Part shown: positions 7,146 through 15,799 of the stretch, piece by piece
How positions within the stretch are numbered: the stretch's first letter is position 1
Layout of the letters: every line of letters starts with the position of its first letter
NCBI RefSeq assembly: GCF_041438805.1
Contig: NZ_CP109190.1
Span: 5,146,001 to 5,210,000, forward strand
Direction: 5' to 3'
Origin: Streptomyces sp. NBC_01707
GTDB lineage: Bacteria > Actinomycetota > Actinomycetes > Streptomycetales > Streptomycetaceae
DNA length: 64,000 nt
The notes under the pieces: generated by a model
What the model saw: the letters and a program-made list of their open reading frames with translations, nothing else
Databases searched by the model: none
Told to the model about the DNA's origin: nothing
Program-made: the position numbers and the translations under genes

Positions 7146-8596
7146 ACAAGCCCCTGCGCCGGATCGCGATCTTCTGCGGTGTCCTCATCCTCGCCCTGCT
7201 CGTGCGGACCAACTACCTGCAGTACGTCCGCGCCGACGAGTTGAACACCCGCGACGAGAACCGCCGCGTCCGCATCGAGCGGTACGCCCATGAGCGGGGC
7301 AACATCATCGTCGACGGCAACCCCGTGACCAGCTCGGTCGAGACCAAGGGCAGCGACTTCAAGTACAAGCGGGTCTGGAAGGACGGCCCCATGTGGGCGC
7401 CGGTCACCGGGTACTCCTCGCAGGCTTTTGACGCCAACTTCCTCGAAAAGATCGAGGACGGCATCCTCACCGGCAACGACGACCAGCTCTTCTTCGACCG
7501 GACACTGTCGATGTTCACCGGCGAGAAGAAGCAGGGCGGCAACATCGTCACGACGCTCAACGCCGCCGCCCAGAAGGCCGCCTTCGAGGGACTGGGCGAC
7601 AAGAAGGGCGCCGTCGCCGCGCTCGACCCGCAGACCGGTGCCATCCTGGCCCTCGCCAGCACCCCCTCGTACGACCCCTCGACTTTCGCAGGCAACTCCG
7701 ACACGGACACCAAGGCCTGGCAGAAGCTCCTGAAGGACAAGGACAAGCCGATGCTCAACCGGGCATTGCGCGAGACCTACCCGCCCGGCTCGACCTTCAA
7801 GGTCGTCACCGCCGCCGCGGCCCTGGAGAACGGCCTCTACACCGACATCGACGGCAAGACGGACTCCCCGCTGCCCTACCGGCTCCCGCAGGTGAGCACC
7901 GTCCTGCAGAACGAGGGCAACATCCCGTGCGAGAACGCCTCTCTCCGGGAAGCGCTGCGGATGTCCTGCAACACCGTCTTCGGCAAGATCAGTGATGACC
8001 TGGGCAACCAGAAGATGATGGACGAAGCCGGCAAGTTCGGCTTCAACAAGGAGATCTTCACCCCGGTCCGCACCGACGCGAGCATCTACCCGAAGGACAA
8101 CCGGCCGCAGAACGCCATGGCAGGCATCGGCCAGGCGTCCAACCGGGCCACTCCGCTGCAGATGGCCATGGTCGCCGCCGCGGTCGCCAACGACGGCAAG
8201 CTCATGCAGCCGTACATGGTCGCCGAGCGGCAGGCTCCTAACCTCGACGTGATCTACACCCACGAGAAGGAGCAGCTCAGCCAGCCCCTGTCGGGTGAGA
8301 ACGCGCAGAAGCTTCAGCAGATGATGGAGACCGTCGTCAAGAGCGGCACGGGAAAGAACGCCCTCATAGACGGCGTCACTGTCGGCGGCAAGACCGGTAC
8401 CGCCCAGCACGGTCTGAACAACAGCGAGAAGCCGTACGCCTGGTTCATCTCGTACGCGAAGACCGCCAGTGGCTCCCCGGTCGCAGTGGCCGTAGTGGTC
8501 GAGGACAGCCAGGCCAACAGGGACGACGTCTCCGGTGGCGGCCTCGCCGCTCCGATCGCCCGGGATGTGATGAAGGCGGTCATCGACAACAAGTAG
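7142..8596 (+). CDS. pbpA: Class B penicillin-binding protein PbpA (transpeptidase)
   Basis: A 484-residue protein with an N-terminal membrane anchor (about 5-21, IAIFCGVLILALLVRT). A PBP dimerisation region is followed by the transpeptidase domain. The catalytic motifs are Ser217-x-x-Lys220 (PPGSTFK), Ser275-Cys-Asn (MSCNT) and Lys417-Thr-Gly (KTGTA). It cross-links peptidoglycan outside the membrane and is the target of beta-lactams. The GTG start overlaps the rodA stop (GTGA), consistent with translational coupling to its SEDS partner. Homologues in this operon affect growth and sporulation septation. Confidence 0.95.
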   Translation: MNKPLRRIAIFCGVLILALLVRTNYLQYVRADELNTRDENRRVRIERYAHERGNIIVDGNPVTSSVETKGSDFKYKRVWKDGPMWAPVTGYSSQAFDANFLEKIEDGILTGNDDQLFFDRTLSMFTGEKKQGGNIVTTLNAAAQKAAFEGLGDKKGAVAALDPQTGAILALASTPSYDPSTFAGNSDTDTKAWQKLLKDKDKPMLNRALRETYPPGSTFKVVTAAAALENGLYTDIDGKTDSPLPYRLPQVSTVLQNEGNIPCENASLREALRMSCNTVFGKISDDLGNQKMMDEAGKFGFNKEIFTPVRTDASIYPKDNRPQNAMAGIGQASNRATPLQMAMVAAAVANDGKLMQPYMVAERQAPNLDVIYTHEKEQLSQPLSGENAQKLQQMMETVVKSGTGKNALIDGVTVGGKTGTAQHGLNNSEKPYAWFISYAKTASGSPVAVAVVVEDSQANRDDVSGGGLAAPIARDVMKAVIDNK

Positions 8597-8766
8597 TGAC
8601 GCCCATCACATGGGGCGCCATATCTGCACATTGGGATACCGGTCAGATATCAGGTGACGGCTCTGGGCCGATCAGGTAGTGCGTGGCCGGTAGCGTATGC
8701 GCGAGCAGCACACCGCCGGACCACACACCGGTGTGGTCGGGACTGACGGAGAGGGCTGGAACAGTT

Positions 8767-10764
8767 ATGGAAGAGCCGCGTCGCCTCGGCGGCCGGTACG
8801 AGCTGGGCTCGGTGCTCGGCCGTGGTGGCATGGCCGAGGTCTACCTCGCTCACGACACCCGGCTCGGCCGCACCGTCGCTGTGAAGACGCTGCGGACCGA
8901 TCTCGCCCGCGACCCGTCCTTCCAGGCCCGGTTCCGCCGTGAGGCCCAGTCCGCCGCCTCGCTCAACCACCCGGCGATCGTTGCCGTCTACGACACCGGC
9001 GAGGACTACGTCGACGGGGTCTCCATCCCGTACATCGTGATGGAGTACGTCGACGGGTCGACGCTCAGAGAACTTCTGCACTCCGGCCGCAGACTGCTAC
9101 CCGAGCGCACGCTCGAAATGACGGTCGGGATCCTCCAGGCGCTGGAGTACTCGCACCGGGCAGGCATCGTCCACCGCGACATCAAACCGGCGAACGTCAT
9201 GCTGACGCGCACCGGCCAGGTCAAGGTCATGGACTTCGGCATCGCCCGTGCCATGGGTGACTCCGGCATGACGATGACCCAGACGTCGGCCGTCATCGGC
9301 ACCGCCCAGTACCTCTCCCCGGAGCAGGCCAAGGGGGAGCAGGTCGACGCGCGTTCCGACCTGTATTCGACGGGCTGTCTGCTCTACGAGCTGCTGACGG
9401 TCCGGCCGCCGTTCATCGGCGACTCACCCGTCGCGGTTGCCTACCAGCACGTACGGGAAGAGCCGCAGCCCCCCAGCAACTTCGACCCCGAGATCACGCC
9501 CGAAATGGACGCGATCGTGTTGAAGGCACTGGTCAAGGACCCGGACTACCGCTACCAGTCGGCCGATGAGATGCGCGCCGACATCGAGGCCTGCCTCGAC
9601 GGACGTCCGGTCGCCGCCACTGCGGCCATGGGCGCGGCCGGCTACGGCGGCTACGACGGTTACGGGCAGGACCAGCCGACCACAGCGCTGCGCGCTGCCG
9701 ACCAGCACGGCGCCCAGACCTCCATGCTGCCCCCGGTCAACCCGGACGACGGCGGCTACGGACACGACGACCGCCCGGACCGCCGACGCCAGAAGAAGAG
9801 CAACACCTCGACGATCCTGCTGATCGCCGCGGGCATTCTGGTGCTGATCGGCGCGATCCTGATCGGCAGATCCGTCTTCGGCGGCGACAACAGCGACAAC
9901 GGCAAGGTCGACGTGCCGAACATGGTCGGGTCGAGCGTGGACGAGGCGAGGGATCTCGCGACGAACGCCGGCGTCCTCCTCAAGGTCGGCTCGCGGGAAC
10001 CCTGCGACGACCAGCCCAAGGGGAAGATCTGCAGCCAGACCCCCAAGGACGGCCAGATGCGGGAGAACGAGACCGTCACGGTCGTCGTCTCCACCGGTGC
10101 GCCGAAGGTCGAGGTCCCGGACGTCACGGAGAAGTCCGAGGAGAACGCCCGTAAGAACCTGGAGGACAAGGGCTTCAAGGTGACGGTCGTAGCGACCGAA
10201 TCGTCCACCGCGGAGCCCGGCACCGTACTCGACCAGGACCCCAAGGGCGGCACGAAGGCCGAGCCGGAGTCCGAGGTCAAGATCACGGTCGCCAGGCAGG
10301 CCACCCAGAACGTCCCCGATGTCAGGACCAAGCAGTACGACGCCGCGGTGGCCCAGCTCAACGGTGTCGGCTTCAAGAATGTCTCGCGAAGCGACGTCGA
10401 CTCGGACAAGCCCGCGGGCGAGGTCATCGACCAGACCCCGGCACCGGACGGCAAGAAGCCGCTGGACACGCAGATCGTCCTGAAGGTCTCCAAGGGCCCG
10501 ACGCAGCCTGCGACGAAGCCGATCCCCGAGGTCAGGTTCAAGACGGTGGGCGAAGCCAAGCAGCTCCTGGCCGCACAGGGCTTCACCCAGATCCAGTTCA
10601 CGCCAGGCAGCGCCACGGACGACAACGCTCGGGTCATCAGCATCGATCCGGCACCTGGCACCCAGGCCGACCCGGCAACCACCGTCGTCACCCTCACCAC
10701 TGGCGGCGGCAACGGTAACGGGAACGGCAACATCTTCGGCGGCCCGTCCGGCTCACAGGACTGA
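8767..10764 (+). CDS. pknB: PASTA-domain Ser/Thr protein kinase PknB
   Basis: A 665-residue receptor kinase. The kinase domain (about 11-275) has a GRGGMAEV loop, Lys40, the HRD motif with Asp138, DFG with Asp156 and GTAQYLSPEQA, so it should be active. A juxtamembrane linker with Gly/Tyr and Gln repeats, one membrane helix (about 349-372) and four extracellular PASTA domains (from about 382) follow. PASTA domains bind muropeptides and lipid II, so the kinase couples wall synthesis to phosphorylation of FhaA and division proteins, opposed by PstP. The ATG at 8767 was chosen because it precedes EEPRRLGGRYELG; the in-frame extension to 8683 adds no domain. A 170-base gap after pbpA could hold a secondary promoter. 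Confidence 0.95.
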   Translation: MEEPRRLGGRYELGSVLGRGGMAEVYLAHDTRLGRTVAVKTLRTDLARDPSFQARFRREAQSAASLNHPAIVAVYDTGEDYVDGVSIPYIVMEYVDGSTLRELLHSGRRLLPERTLEMTVGILQALEYSHRAGIVHRDIKPANVMLTRTGQVKVMDFGIARAMGDSGMTMTQTSAVIGTAQYLSPEQAKGEQVDARSDLYSTGCLLYELLTVRPPFIGDSPVAVAYQHVREEPQPPSNFDPEITPEMDAIVLKALVKDPDYRYQSADEMRADIEACLDGRPVAATAAMGAAGYGGYDGYGQDQPTTALRAADQHGAQTSMLPPVNPDDGGYGHDDRPDRRRQKKSNTSTILLIAAGILVLIGAILIGRSVFGGDNSDNGKVDVPNMVGSSVDEARDLATNAGVLLKVGSREPCDDQPKGKICSQTPKDGQMRENETVTVVVSTGAPKVEVPDVTEKSEENARKNLEDKGFKVTVVATESSTAEPGTVLDQDPKGGTKAEPESEVKITVARQATQNVPDVRTKQYDAAVAQLNGVGFKNVSRSDVDSDKPAGEVIDQTPAPDGKKPLDTQIVLKVSKGPTQPATKPIPEVRFKTVGEAKQLLAAQGFTQIQFTPGSATDDNARVISIDPAPGTQADPATTVVTLTTGGGNGNGNGNIFGGPSGSQD

Positions 10765-10785
10765 CCCCGAACCGCACCACCCATC

Positions 10786-10817
10786 GGGCCCCGGCACCTC
10801 AACGGTGACCGGGGCCC
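10786..10817 (+). terminator. Terminator of the fhaA-pknB operon
   Basis: GGGCCCCGG and CCGGGGCCC form a perfect 9-bp stem followed by TTTGC. It lies 21 bases after the pknB stop. Confidence 0.85.
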
Positions 10818-10966
10818 TTTGCTGTGCCTGCCACGACGCCTCCTGACCGGCATACCGCACATGCAGTCGTAAACCGATCGTGTCTTCATATGTGCTGATT
10901 CGTTGAATCGATGGGGCGGGGTATCGAGCTCTTGCCTCACTTCTGCACACATAGGAGGTCGGGAGC

Positions 10967-11983
10967 ATGATCAACGAAACGGCTCTGCTGGAGTCGAGGG
11001 CATTGCGTGATGGCGTGGTGAGCCGGACGGACGTCATCGACAAGGTCAAGACCTTGTCTCTTCTTCCGGACGGCATGCACGTGACGACGGCGATGGTCGC
11101 CTCGTACTTCGAAGTGACCGAAACCGTCATTCGGGCCATGGTGTTCGACCATCGCGAAGAGCTCGAAAGCAACGGCTATCGCGTCCTCGCTGGATCGGAA
11201 CTGAGTTACTTCAAGCAACTCAGTGGGATCCAGTCACGCACGGCGTCGCTTGCGCTCTTCCCCCGGCGAGCTGTCCTCAACGTAGCCATGCTGCTCCGCG
11301 ACAGCGAAGTCGCACGTCAGGTGCGTACGTACCTCCTCGACACGGAGTACGCCGCACGGACTCATCCTGTGGATAACTCTGTCCACAGCTCCTCCGCCGC
11401 CCTCGACGACCGCATCACCCACATCCTCGGCAAGACCGTCGTCCCCATGCTCAACGCCCTCATCGAGGCCTCGGGCGAGCAGCGTCGGGATCTCATCTCG
11501 GCGCGCGCGGACATCCACCGCGTACAGCGCAAGCTGGCCCAGCACGAACAGCGGCTGCACCGACTGGAGCGCACCCGAGAGCAGCGCCCCCTAGCCGGAG
11601 TCATGGCCTCCATCGACGCCATGAACTGGCGGGAGTTCGAGCAGCACATCGCAAGCCTGCTGCGTCGGGACGGCTGCACCGACGTCGAGATCCACGGCGG
11701 CAGTGGCGACCGCGGTGCCGACATCACGGCGTACACGGCCGACGGGCGGCGTCTCGTCGTCCAGTGCAAGAACTTCGCGCCCTACCGCTCGGTGTGGAGC
11801 GGCGAGATGCAGAAGTTCGTCGGTACCAAGACGCTGCACCAGGCAGACGTGGCCGTGTACGTGGCGACCTGCCCGTTCTCTCGTGAGGCGCTCGACATCG
11901 CGCTGCAGGTCGGCGTCACTGCCGTACACCGCGGCCTGCTGGAGGCCTGGAGCGCGGGCGCGACACTTCAGGTTCTCAGGTAG
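10967..11983 (+). CDS. Mrr-type restriction endonuclease with antirepressor-like N-terminus
   Basis: A 338-residue protein of unusual build. Residues 1-125 resemble a phage-antirepressor-like DNA-associated domain (LLPDGMHVTTAMVASYFEV, then RRAVLNVAMLLRDSEVARQVRTYLL). Residues 150-205 are rich in Arg, Gln and Glu and probably form a coiled coil. Residues 215-338 carry a PD-(D/E)xK nuclease core of the Mrr family: NWREFEQHIASLL, then Asp252 (GADITAY) and Gln266-Cys-Lys268 (VQCKN). Mrr enzymes cut modified or foreign DNA. The gene stands alone between pknB and the sortase cluster, bounded by two terminators, with no methylase nearby. The start ATG has GGAGG seven to ten bases upstream. The N-terminal assignment is by pattern only. 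Confidence 0.8.
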   Translation: MINETALLESRALRDGVVSRTDVIDKVKTLSLLPDGMHVTTAMVASYFEVTETVIRAMVFDHREELESNGYRVLAGSELSYFKQLSGIQSRTASLALFPRRAVLNVAMLLRDSEVARQVRTYLLDTEYAARTHPVDNSVHSSSAALDDRITHILGKTVVPMLNALIEASGEQRRDLISARADIHRVQRKLAQHEQRLHRLERTREQRPLAGVMASIDAMNWREFEQHIASLLRRDGCTDVEIHGGSGDRGADITAYTADGRRLVVQCKNFAPYRSVWSGEMQKFVGTKTLHQADVAVYVATCPFSREALDIALQVGVTAVHRGLLEAWSAGATLQVLR

Positions 11984-11998
11984 TAGCCACACCGCAGA

Positions 11999-12037
11999 AG
12001 GCCCGAAGTCGCAAAGGATAGTTGCGACTTCGGGCCT
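11999..12037. terminator. Bidirectional terminator between the Mrr gene and srtE2
   Basis: AGGCCCGAAGTCGCAA and TTGCGACTTCGGGCCT form a perfect 16-bp stem with a 7-base loop, 16 bases from each of the two convergent stops. Confidence 0.9.
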
Positions 12038-12052
12038 GACTCATCGTAACGG

Positions 12053-12784
12053 CTAACGCAGCTCAACCGGTTTCGTACGGTCCTTGTCGACCTTCTCCGT
12101 ACGCACCAACTCGCCCCACACGATGTACCGGTACCTCGACGTGTAGACCGGTGTGCACGTCGTCAGCGTGATGTAGCGGCCGGGCTTCTTCACACCCGCT
12201 TCCTTCGGGACCGGCTGGAGCACCTTGACGTTGTACTTCGTGGTCTCGGGGAGCTCCTTGAAGACCTTGTAGACGTACCAGGTGTCCTTGGTCTCGAAGA
12301 CGACCGCGTCGCCCGTCTTCACCTTGTCGATGTTGTGGAACTTCGCCCCGTGCCCGTCGCGGTGCGCCGCCAGCGTGAAGTTGCCCTGCTTGTCCCAGGG
12401 AAGAGCGGACTTCACCGGGTCCGTGTAATAGCCGGCGATGCCGTCGTTGAGGTTCTCGGTGTCGGTGCCCTTCTTGACCAGCACCTCGCCGTTCTTCATC
12501 GCGGGTACGTGCAGGAAGCCGATGCCGTCCTTGGTGTCGAGGGCGCCGGGTCCGTCGGCCCAGTGGTTGCGGACGGTGTGCCCCTGCTTCTCGGCCTCGC
12601 GGTCCGCGAGCACATTGGTCCACCACAAGGAGTAGACGACGAACAGGCCCAGCACCAGGCCCGCAGTGATCAGCAACTCACCGAAGAGACTGACCGCGGT
12701 CGCCACGGGGTGGCGGTCCCTGCTCCGCACCGGGGGCGCGGACACGTCGGTCTGTTCTTCCTGCTGCTGGGTCCTCGCTGCCAC
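12053..12784 (-). CDS. srtE2: Class E sortase (SrtE2 position)
   Basis: A 243-residue membrane transpeptidase with a short cytoplasmic tail and one helix (about 31-55, VSLFGELLITAGLVLGLFVVYSLWW). The extracellular sortase barrel has catalytic His141 (AAHRDGH), Cys210 (TLTTCTP) and an Arg at 217 or 219. Class E sortases cleave LAxTG sorting signals and attach surface proteins to the peptidoglycan stem peptide. In S. coelicolor SrtE1 and SrtE2 anchor the long chaplins needed for aerial hyphae, and the pair sits next to pknB as here. GTG 12784 has AGGGACGGG upstream, and further extension would run into the upstream gene. Confidence 0.88.
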   Translation of the reverse strand: MAARTQQQEEQTDVSAPPVRSRDRHPVATAVSLFGELLITAGLVLGLFVVYSLWWTNVLADREAEKQGHTVRNHWADGPGALDTKDGIGFLHVPAMKNGEVLVKKGTDTENLNDGIAGYYTDPVKSALPWDKQGNFTLAAHRDGHGAKFHNIDKVKTGDAVVFETKDTWYVYKVFKELPETTKYNVKVLQPVPKEAGVKKPGRYITLTTCTPVYTSRYRYIVWGELVRTEKVDKDRTKPVELR

Positions 12785-12810
12785 CGCACCCGTCCCTGTT
12801 GTGATGATGT

Positions 12811-14178
12811 TCAGCCGACGAGCGCGTCGGGCTTCCCCTTGCTGCGTGGCCGTTCGTCGACCATCTTGCCCCACACGATCAACCGGTACGTACTTGTGAA
12901 TTCGGGCGTGCAGGTCGTCAGAGTGATGTAGCGGCCGGGCTTTGTGAACCCCGATCCGGGTGGCACCGGCCCGATCACCGAGACGTTGGACGGTGACGTC
13001 TGCGGAAGCACGCTGGTCATCTCGTACGTGTAGTACGCGTCCTGCGTCTCGACCACGATCGAGTCACCCTTGCGCAGCCTGTTGATGTAGCGGAACGGTT
13101 CACCGTGCGTGTTGCGGTGACCGGCCAGCGCGAAGTTGCCCTGCGCGGCCGACGGCATCGCCGTACGGAGTGCGCCGTCGCCGTAGTGACCGACCATCCC
13201 GCGGTCGAGGACCTTCTCCTTGCTGGTGCCCTCGGCGATCGGCGCGACCACGTCGAGTTTCGGGATGTGGATGATGGCGAAGCCCTGCCCCGGCTCGAAC
13301 GCCCCGGGCTTGCGGTCGCCCTTTGCCCAGTCGTCCTGGATCTTGTGCGTCTCGTTGCCGGCGATCTGGTCCGCACGCACATTCGTCCACCACAGCTGGT
13401 ACGTGACGAACAGCAGCATCAGCACACCGAGCGAGATGAACAGCTCGCCCACGACCCGGCTGGCGACGACGGCAGGGCTGTCCTTGGCCGCGCGGGCGGC
13501 GCGCCTCGCCTCGACGCGCGTCAGCGGTCTTCCGTCCGCAGCCGTTGATTCCGACCGGGCTTCCGACCGCGGGTCGGCGCGTCGGCGGCCGCGCCCCTTG
13601 GCGGCGCGCCGACGCTCTGCGCGGCCGCCGGCCGGTGAATCCGTCCGCGGTCCGGGTTCGGCAGACTCCGGGCGGGAATCGGCGGCCGCCGCCGTGCTGT
13701 CCACGTCGGGCTCCGGTGCGTACTCGGGCACGTACGCCGTCTCCGACTCCGGTCGCGGCGCCGGTGCGGGTGGAGTCACCGCACGATCGGCCATGCGCCG
13801 GGTGTCGGCCGACCGCAGACCGACCGTCTCGTCATGGAGGGAAAGCGGCTGAGGCGAAGACGCCGTGACGGGCTCCTGCTGCCCGTACCAGTCCCGTTCG
13901 TACCCCTCGGGGTCATACCACTCGCGCGGCGCCCCCTGGGGCTCTTGAGCCCCTTGTGACGCCTGTGCCTGCCCGCCCTGCGCCACCCCGGTGGCCGCCC
14001 CCTGCGCCGGAGGGTCCTCCGCCGGGAACCACGGCGAGGCGTGCTGCCCCGGCAGCGGATCGTTCAGCGGATCCGCCAACTGCTCGACTGCCGCCTCGAA
14101 CGCACCCGTGGCCTCGTACGCATGGTGCTCGTACGGGCCGTCCTGTCCGGGGTCGTGCTCGGGACGGAGTGCGGTCAC
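12811..14178 (-). CDS. srtE1: Class E sortase with long cytoplasmic N-terminus (SrtE1 position)
   Basis: A 455-residue protein. The first roughly 230 residues are low-complexity, rich in Pro, Ala, Gln and Glu and then Arg, and should lie in the cytoplasm. A membrane helix (about 240-262, VVGELFISLGVLMLLFVTYQLWW) precedes the sortase domain with His354 (LAGHRNTHGE), Cys423 (TLTTCTP) and Arg432. Its catalytic domain is close to that of the adjacent 243-residue sortase, suggesting tandem duplication. The start (GTG 14178) overlaps the pabA stop. The tail is much longer than in typical class E sortases and might serve for localisation. The symbol follows the order reported for S. coelicolor. Confidence 0.87.
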   Translation of the reverse strand: MTALRPEHDPGQDGPYEHHAYEATGAFEAAVEQLADPLNDPLPGQHASPWFPAEDPPAQGAATGVAQGGQAQASQGAQEPQGAPREWYDPEGYERDWYGQQEPVTASSPQPLSLHDETVGLRSADTRRMADRAVTPPAPAPRPESETAYVPEYAPEPDVDSTAAAADSRPESAEPGPRTDSPAGGRAERRRAAKGRGRRRADPRSEARSESTAADGRPLTRVEARRAARAAKDSPAVVASRVVGELFISLGVLMLLFVTYQLWWTNVRADQIAGNETHKIQDDWAKGDRKPGAFEPGQGFAIIHIPKLDVVAPIAEGTSKEKVLDRGMVGHYGDGALRTAMPSAAQGNFALAGHRNTHGEPFRYINRLRKGDSIVVETQDAYYTYEMTSVLPQTSPSNVSVIGPVPPGSGFTKPGRYITLTTCTPEFTSTYRLIVWGKMVDERPRSKGKPDALVG

Positions 14179-14813
14179 GCGACGGCCTTGCCCACCACCG
14201 GCGCGAGCCCCACCGACCTCGCGACAGCGCCCGCATCACCGCACTGCGTCAGCCAGTTGGCCAGCATCAGATGGCCGTACTCCGTCAGCACCGACTCCGG
14301 ATGGAACTGCACGCCCTCCACCGCCAGGTCCCGGTGGCGCAGGCCCATGATGATGCCGTCGGCCGTGCGCGCCGTGACCTCCAACTCCTGCGGGATCGTG
14401 TCCGGTTCGGCGGCCAGCGAGTGGTAGCGGGTCGCGGTGAACGGCGACGGCAGTCCGGCGAAGACTCCCTTGCCCTCGTGGGTCACCGGCGACGTCTTGC
14501 CGTGCAGCAGCTCCGGGGCCCGGTCCACCACACCGCCGTACGCCACGGCCATCGACTGCATGCCGAGGCAGACACCGAAGACCGGAACGCCGGTCGCAGC
14601 ACAGTGGCGCACCATGTCGACGCAGACACCGGCCTGCTCGGGGGTGCCGGGGCCGGGCGAGAGCAGGACGCCGTCGAAGCCGTCCTGGGCATGGGCCGTG
14701 GTCACCTCGTCGTTGCGCAGTACTTCGCACTGGGCGCCGAGCTGGTAGAGGTACTGAACGAGGTTGAAGACAAAACTGTCGTAGTTGTCGACGACAAGGA
14801 TGCGGGCGCTCAC
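14175..14813 (-). CDS. pabA: Glutamine amidotransferase subunit (PabA/TrpG)
   Basis: A 212-residue class I glutamine amidotransferase. It has an N-terminal ILVVDNYDSFVFNLVQYL segment, the oxyanion motif SPGPGTPEQAG, the nucleophile Cys in PVFGVCLGMQS, and the His-Glu dyad in GVQFHPES. Such subunits hydrolyse glutamine and pass ammonia to a chorismate-using partner (anthranilate or aminodeoxychorismate synthase). No chorismate-binding partner is in the window, so folate versus tryptophan use is open. The GTG start overlaps the stop of the small membrane protein, and its stop overlaps srtE1, so it is embedded in the sortase operon as in other actinobacteria. Confidence 0.92.
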   Translation of the reverse strand: MSARILVVDNYDSFVFNLVQYLYQLGAQCEVLRNDEVTTAHAQDGFDGVLLSPGPGTPEQAGVCVDMVRHCAATGVPVFGVCLGMQSMAVAYGGVVDRAPELLHGKTSPVTHEGKGVFAGLPSPFTATRYHSLAAEPDTIPQELEVTARTADGIIMGLRHRDLAVEGVQFHPESVLTEYGHLMLANWLTQCGDAGAVARSVGLAPVVGKAVA

Positions 14814-14992
14814 TGTCCGGCCCCCGTTCCGCTCGTGCCGTCGACCGTCACGTCCCCGAACGGAAGCAGCGGCTCGGCCCACGGGAAGACGTACTGGAAA
14901 AGCACATAGACGACGGCGAGCGCCAGGACGAGCGAGATGAGCCCGCGCACCCACACATTGCCCGGCAGATGCTTCCAGATCCAGCCGTACAT
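14810..14992 (-). CDS. Small single-span membrane protein
   Basis: A 60-residue protein: MYGWIWKHLPGNVWVRGLI, then one membrane helix (about 15-36, VRGLISLVLALAVVYVLFQYVF), then a short acidic tail. It overlaps the pabA start by GTGA and lies between pabA and a third sortase. The sequence is conserved in streptomycetes as far as I recall, but no function is known. Its place in a sortase operon hints at a role in surface assembly. Confidence 0.8.
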   Translation of the reverse strand: MYGWIWKHLPGNVWVRGLISLVLALAVVYVLFQYVFPWAEPLLPFGDVTVDGTSGTGAGQ

Positions 14993-15048
14993 GCTGTCCC
15001 CTCCATTCGGTACGGGACCAGACTAAAGGGCCGGGGCCGGAGCGTGGG

Positions 15049-15774
15049 TCAGCTGTGGAAAGCCGCGGGCCTGCCGTCGGTCACAGGCTGGGTCGCGTCG
15101 AGGTGCGCCCAGGCGATCAGCCGGTGGCTGCTGCCCCATTCGGGGTCGCAGGTCGTCAGCGTCAGATAGCGTCCGGGACCGTCGAAGCCGGACTTGCGGG
15201 GGACGGGGTCGATCACACCCGTGTCGCTCGGCACGGTCCGGTAGGGCTTCTTGTCGATGCGGTACGTGAACCATGTCGTCCCGTCCGTGACGATCACCGC
15301 GTCGCCGGGGCGCAGTTCCGGGAAATCCTTGAAGGGATCCCCGTACGTGCGCCGGTGTCCGGCCACGGCAAAGTTGCCCGTCGCGCCGAGGGAGGCGGTT
15401 CCCCGGTAGTGACCGAGGCCCTTCTGCAACGTCCTGACCTCGGTGTTCTCCAGGATGGGCCACTGCCAGCCCTTGCCGAGACGGGGGATGTACAGCATCG
15501 CGAACGCCTTCCCGTCCGGGTACACGACGGATGTGGGCGGCACGGACGCGGTGGAGGCGGGCGCATCGGTGGTGGGCGAGGGCGACACGGCCGGCGCGGG
15601 TGCGGACACGGCCCCGCGGGCCCACCGGTCCTGAAGGCCGTCGATCTGCCCCTCGGTCGCGCCGGCGGCCTTCACTCCGGTCCAGAACAACACGTAGACC
15701 ACAAAGAGGATGATCAGGGCGCCAACGGTGATGCACAGTTCGCTGAACGTCCTGACGATCAGTCGCACCGACAC
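15049..15774 (-). CDS. Third class E/D-type sortase
   Basis: A 241-residue sortase. A membrane helix at about 9-32 (TFSELCITVGALIILFVVYVLFWTG) is followed by a Ser/Pro/Thr-rich stalk (55-82). The catalytic domain has His140 (VAGHRRTYGDP), Cys209 (TLTTCDP) and Arg218. The TLTTCDP motif and the stalk separate it from the two tandem sortases at 12-14 kb, suggesting a different substrate or timing. It is transcribed in the same direction as the small membrane protein and pabA, after a DUF881 gene. No LPxTG or LAxTG substrate gene was seen nearby. Confidence 0.88.
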   Translation of the reverse strand: MSVRLIVRTFSELCITVGALIILFVVYVLFWTGVKAAGATEGQIDGLQDRWARGAVSAPAPAVSPSPTTDAPASTASVPPTSVVYPDGKAFAMLYIPRLGKGWQWPILENTEVRTLQKGLGHYRGTASLGATGNFAVAGHRRTYGDPFKDFPELRPGDAVIVTDGTTWFTYRIDKKPYRTVPSDTGVIDPVPRKSGFDGPGRYLTLTTCDPEWGSSHRLIAWAHLDATQPVTDGRPAAFHS

Positions 15775-15799
15775 CGGTCGGCCTCCCCGGAACTGCTCG

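Noticed and set aside
6839..8410. A 523-codon minus-strand frame across rodA and pbpA.
   Set aside because: Shadow of two clearly recognised cell-wall genes.
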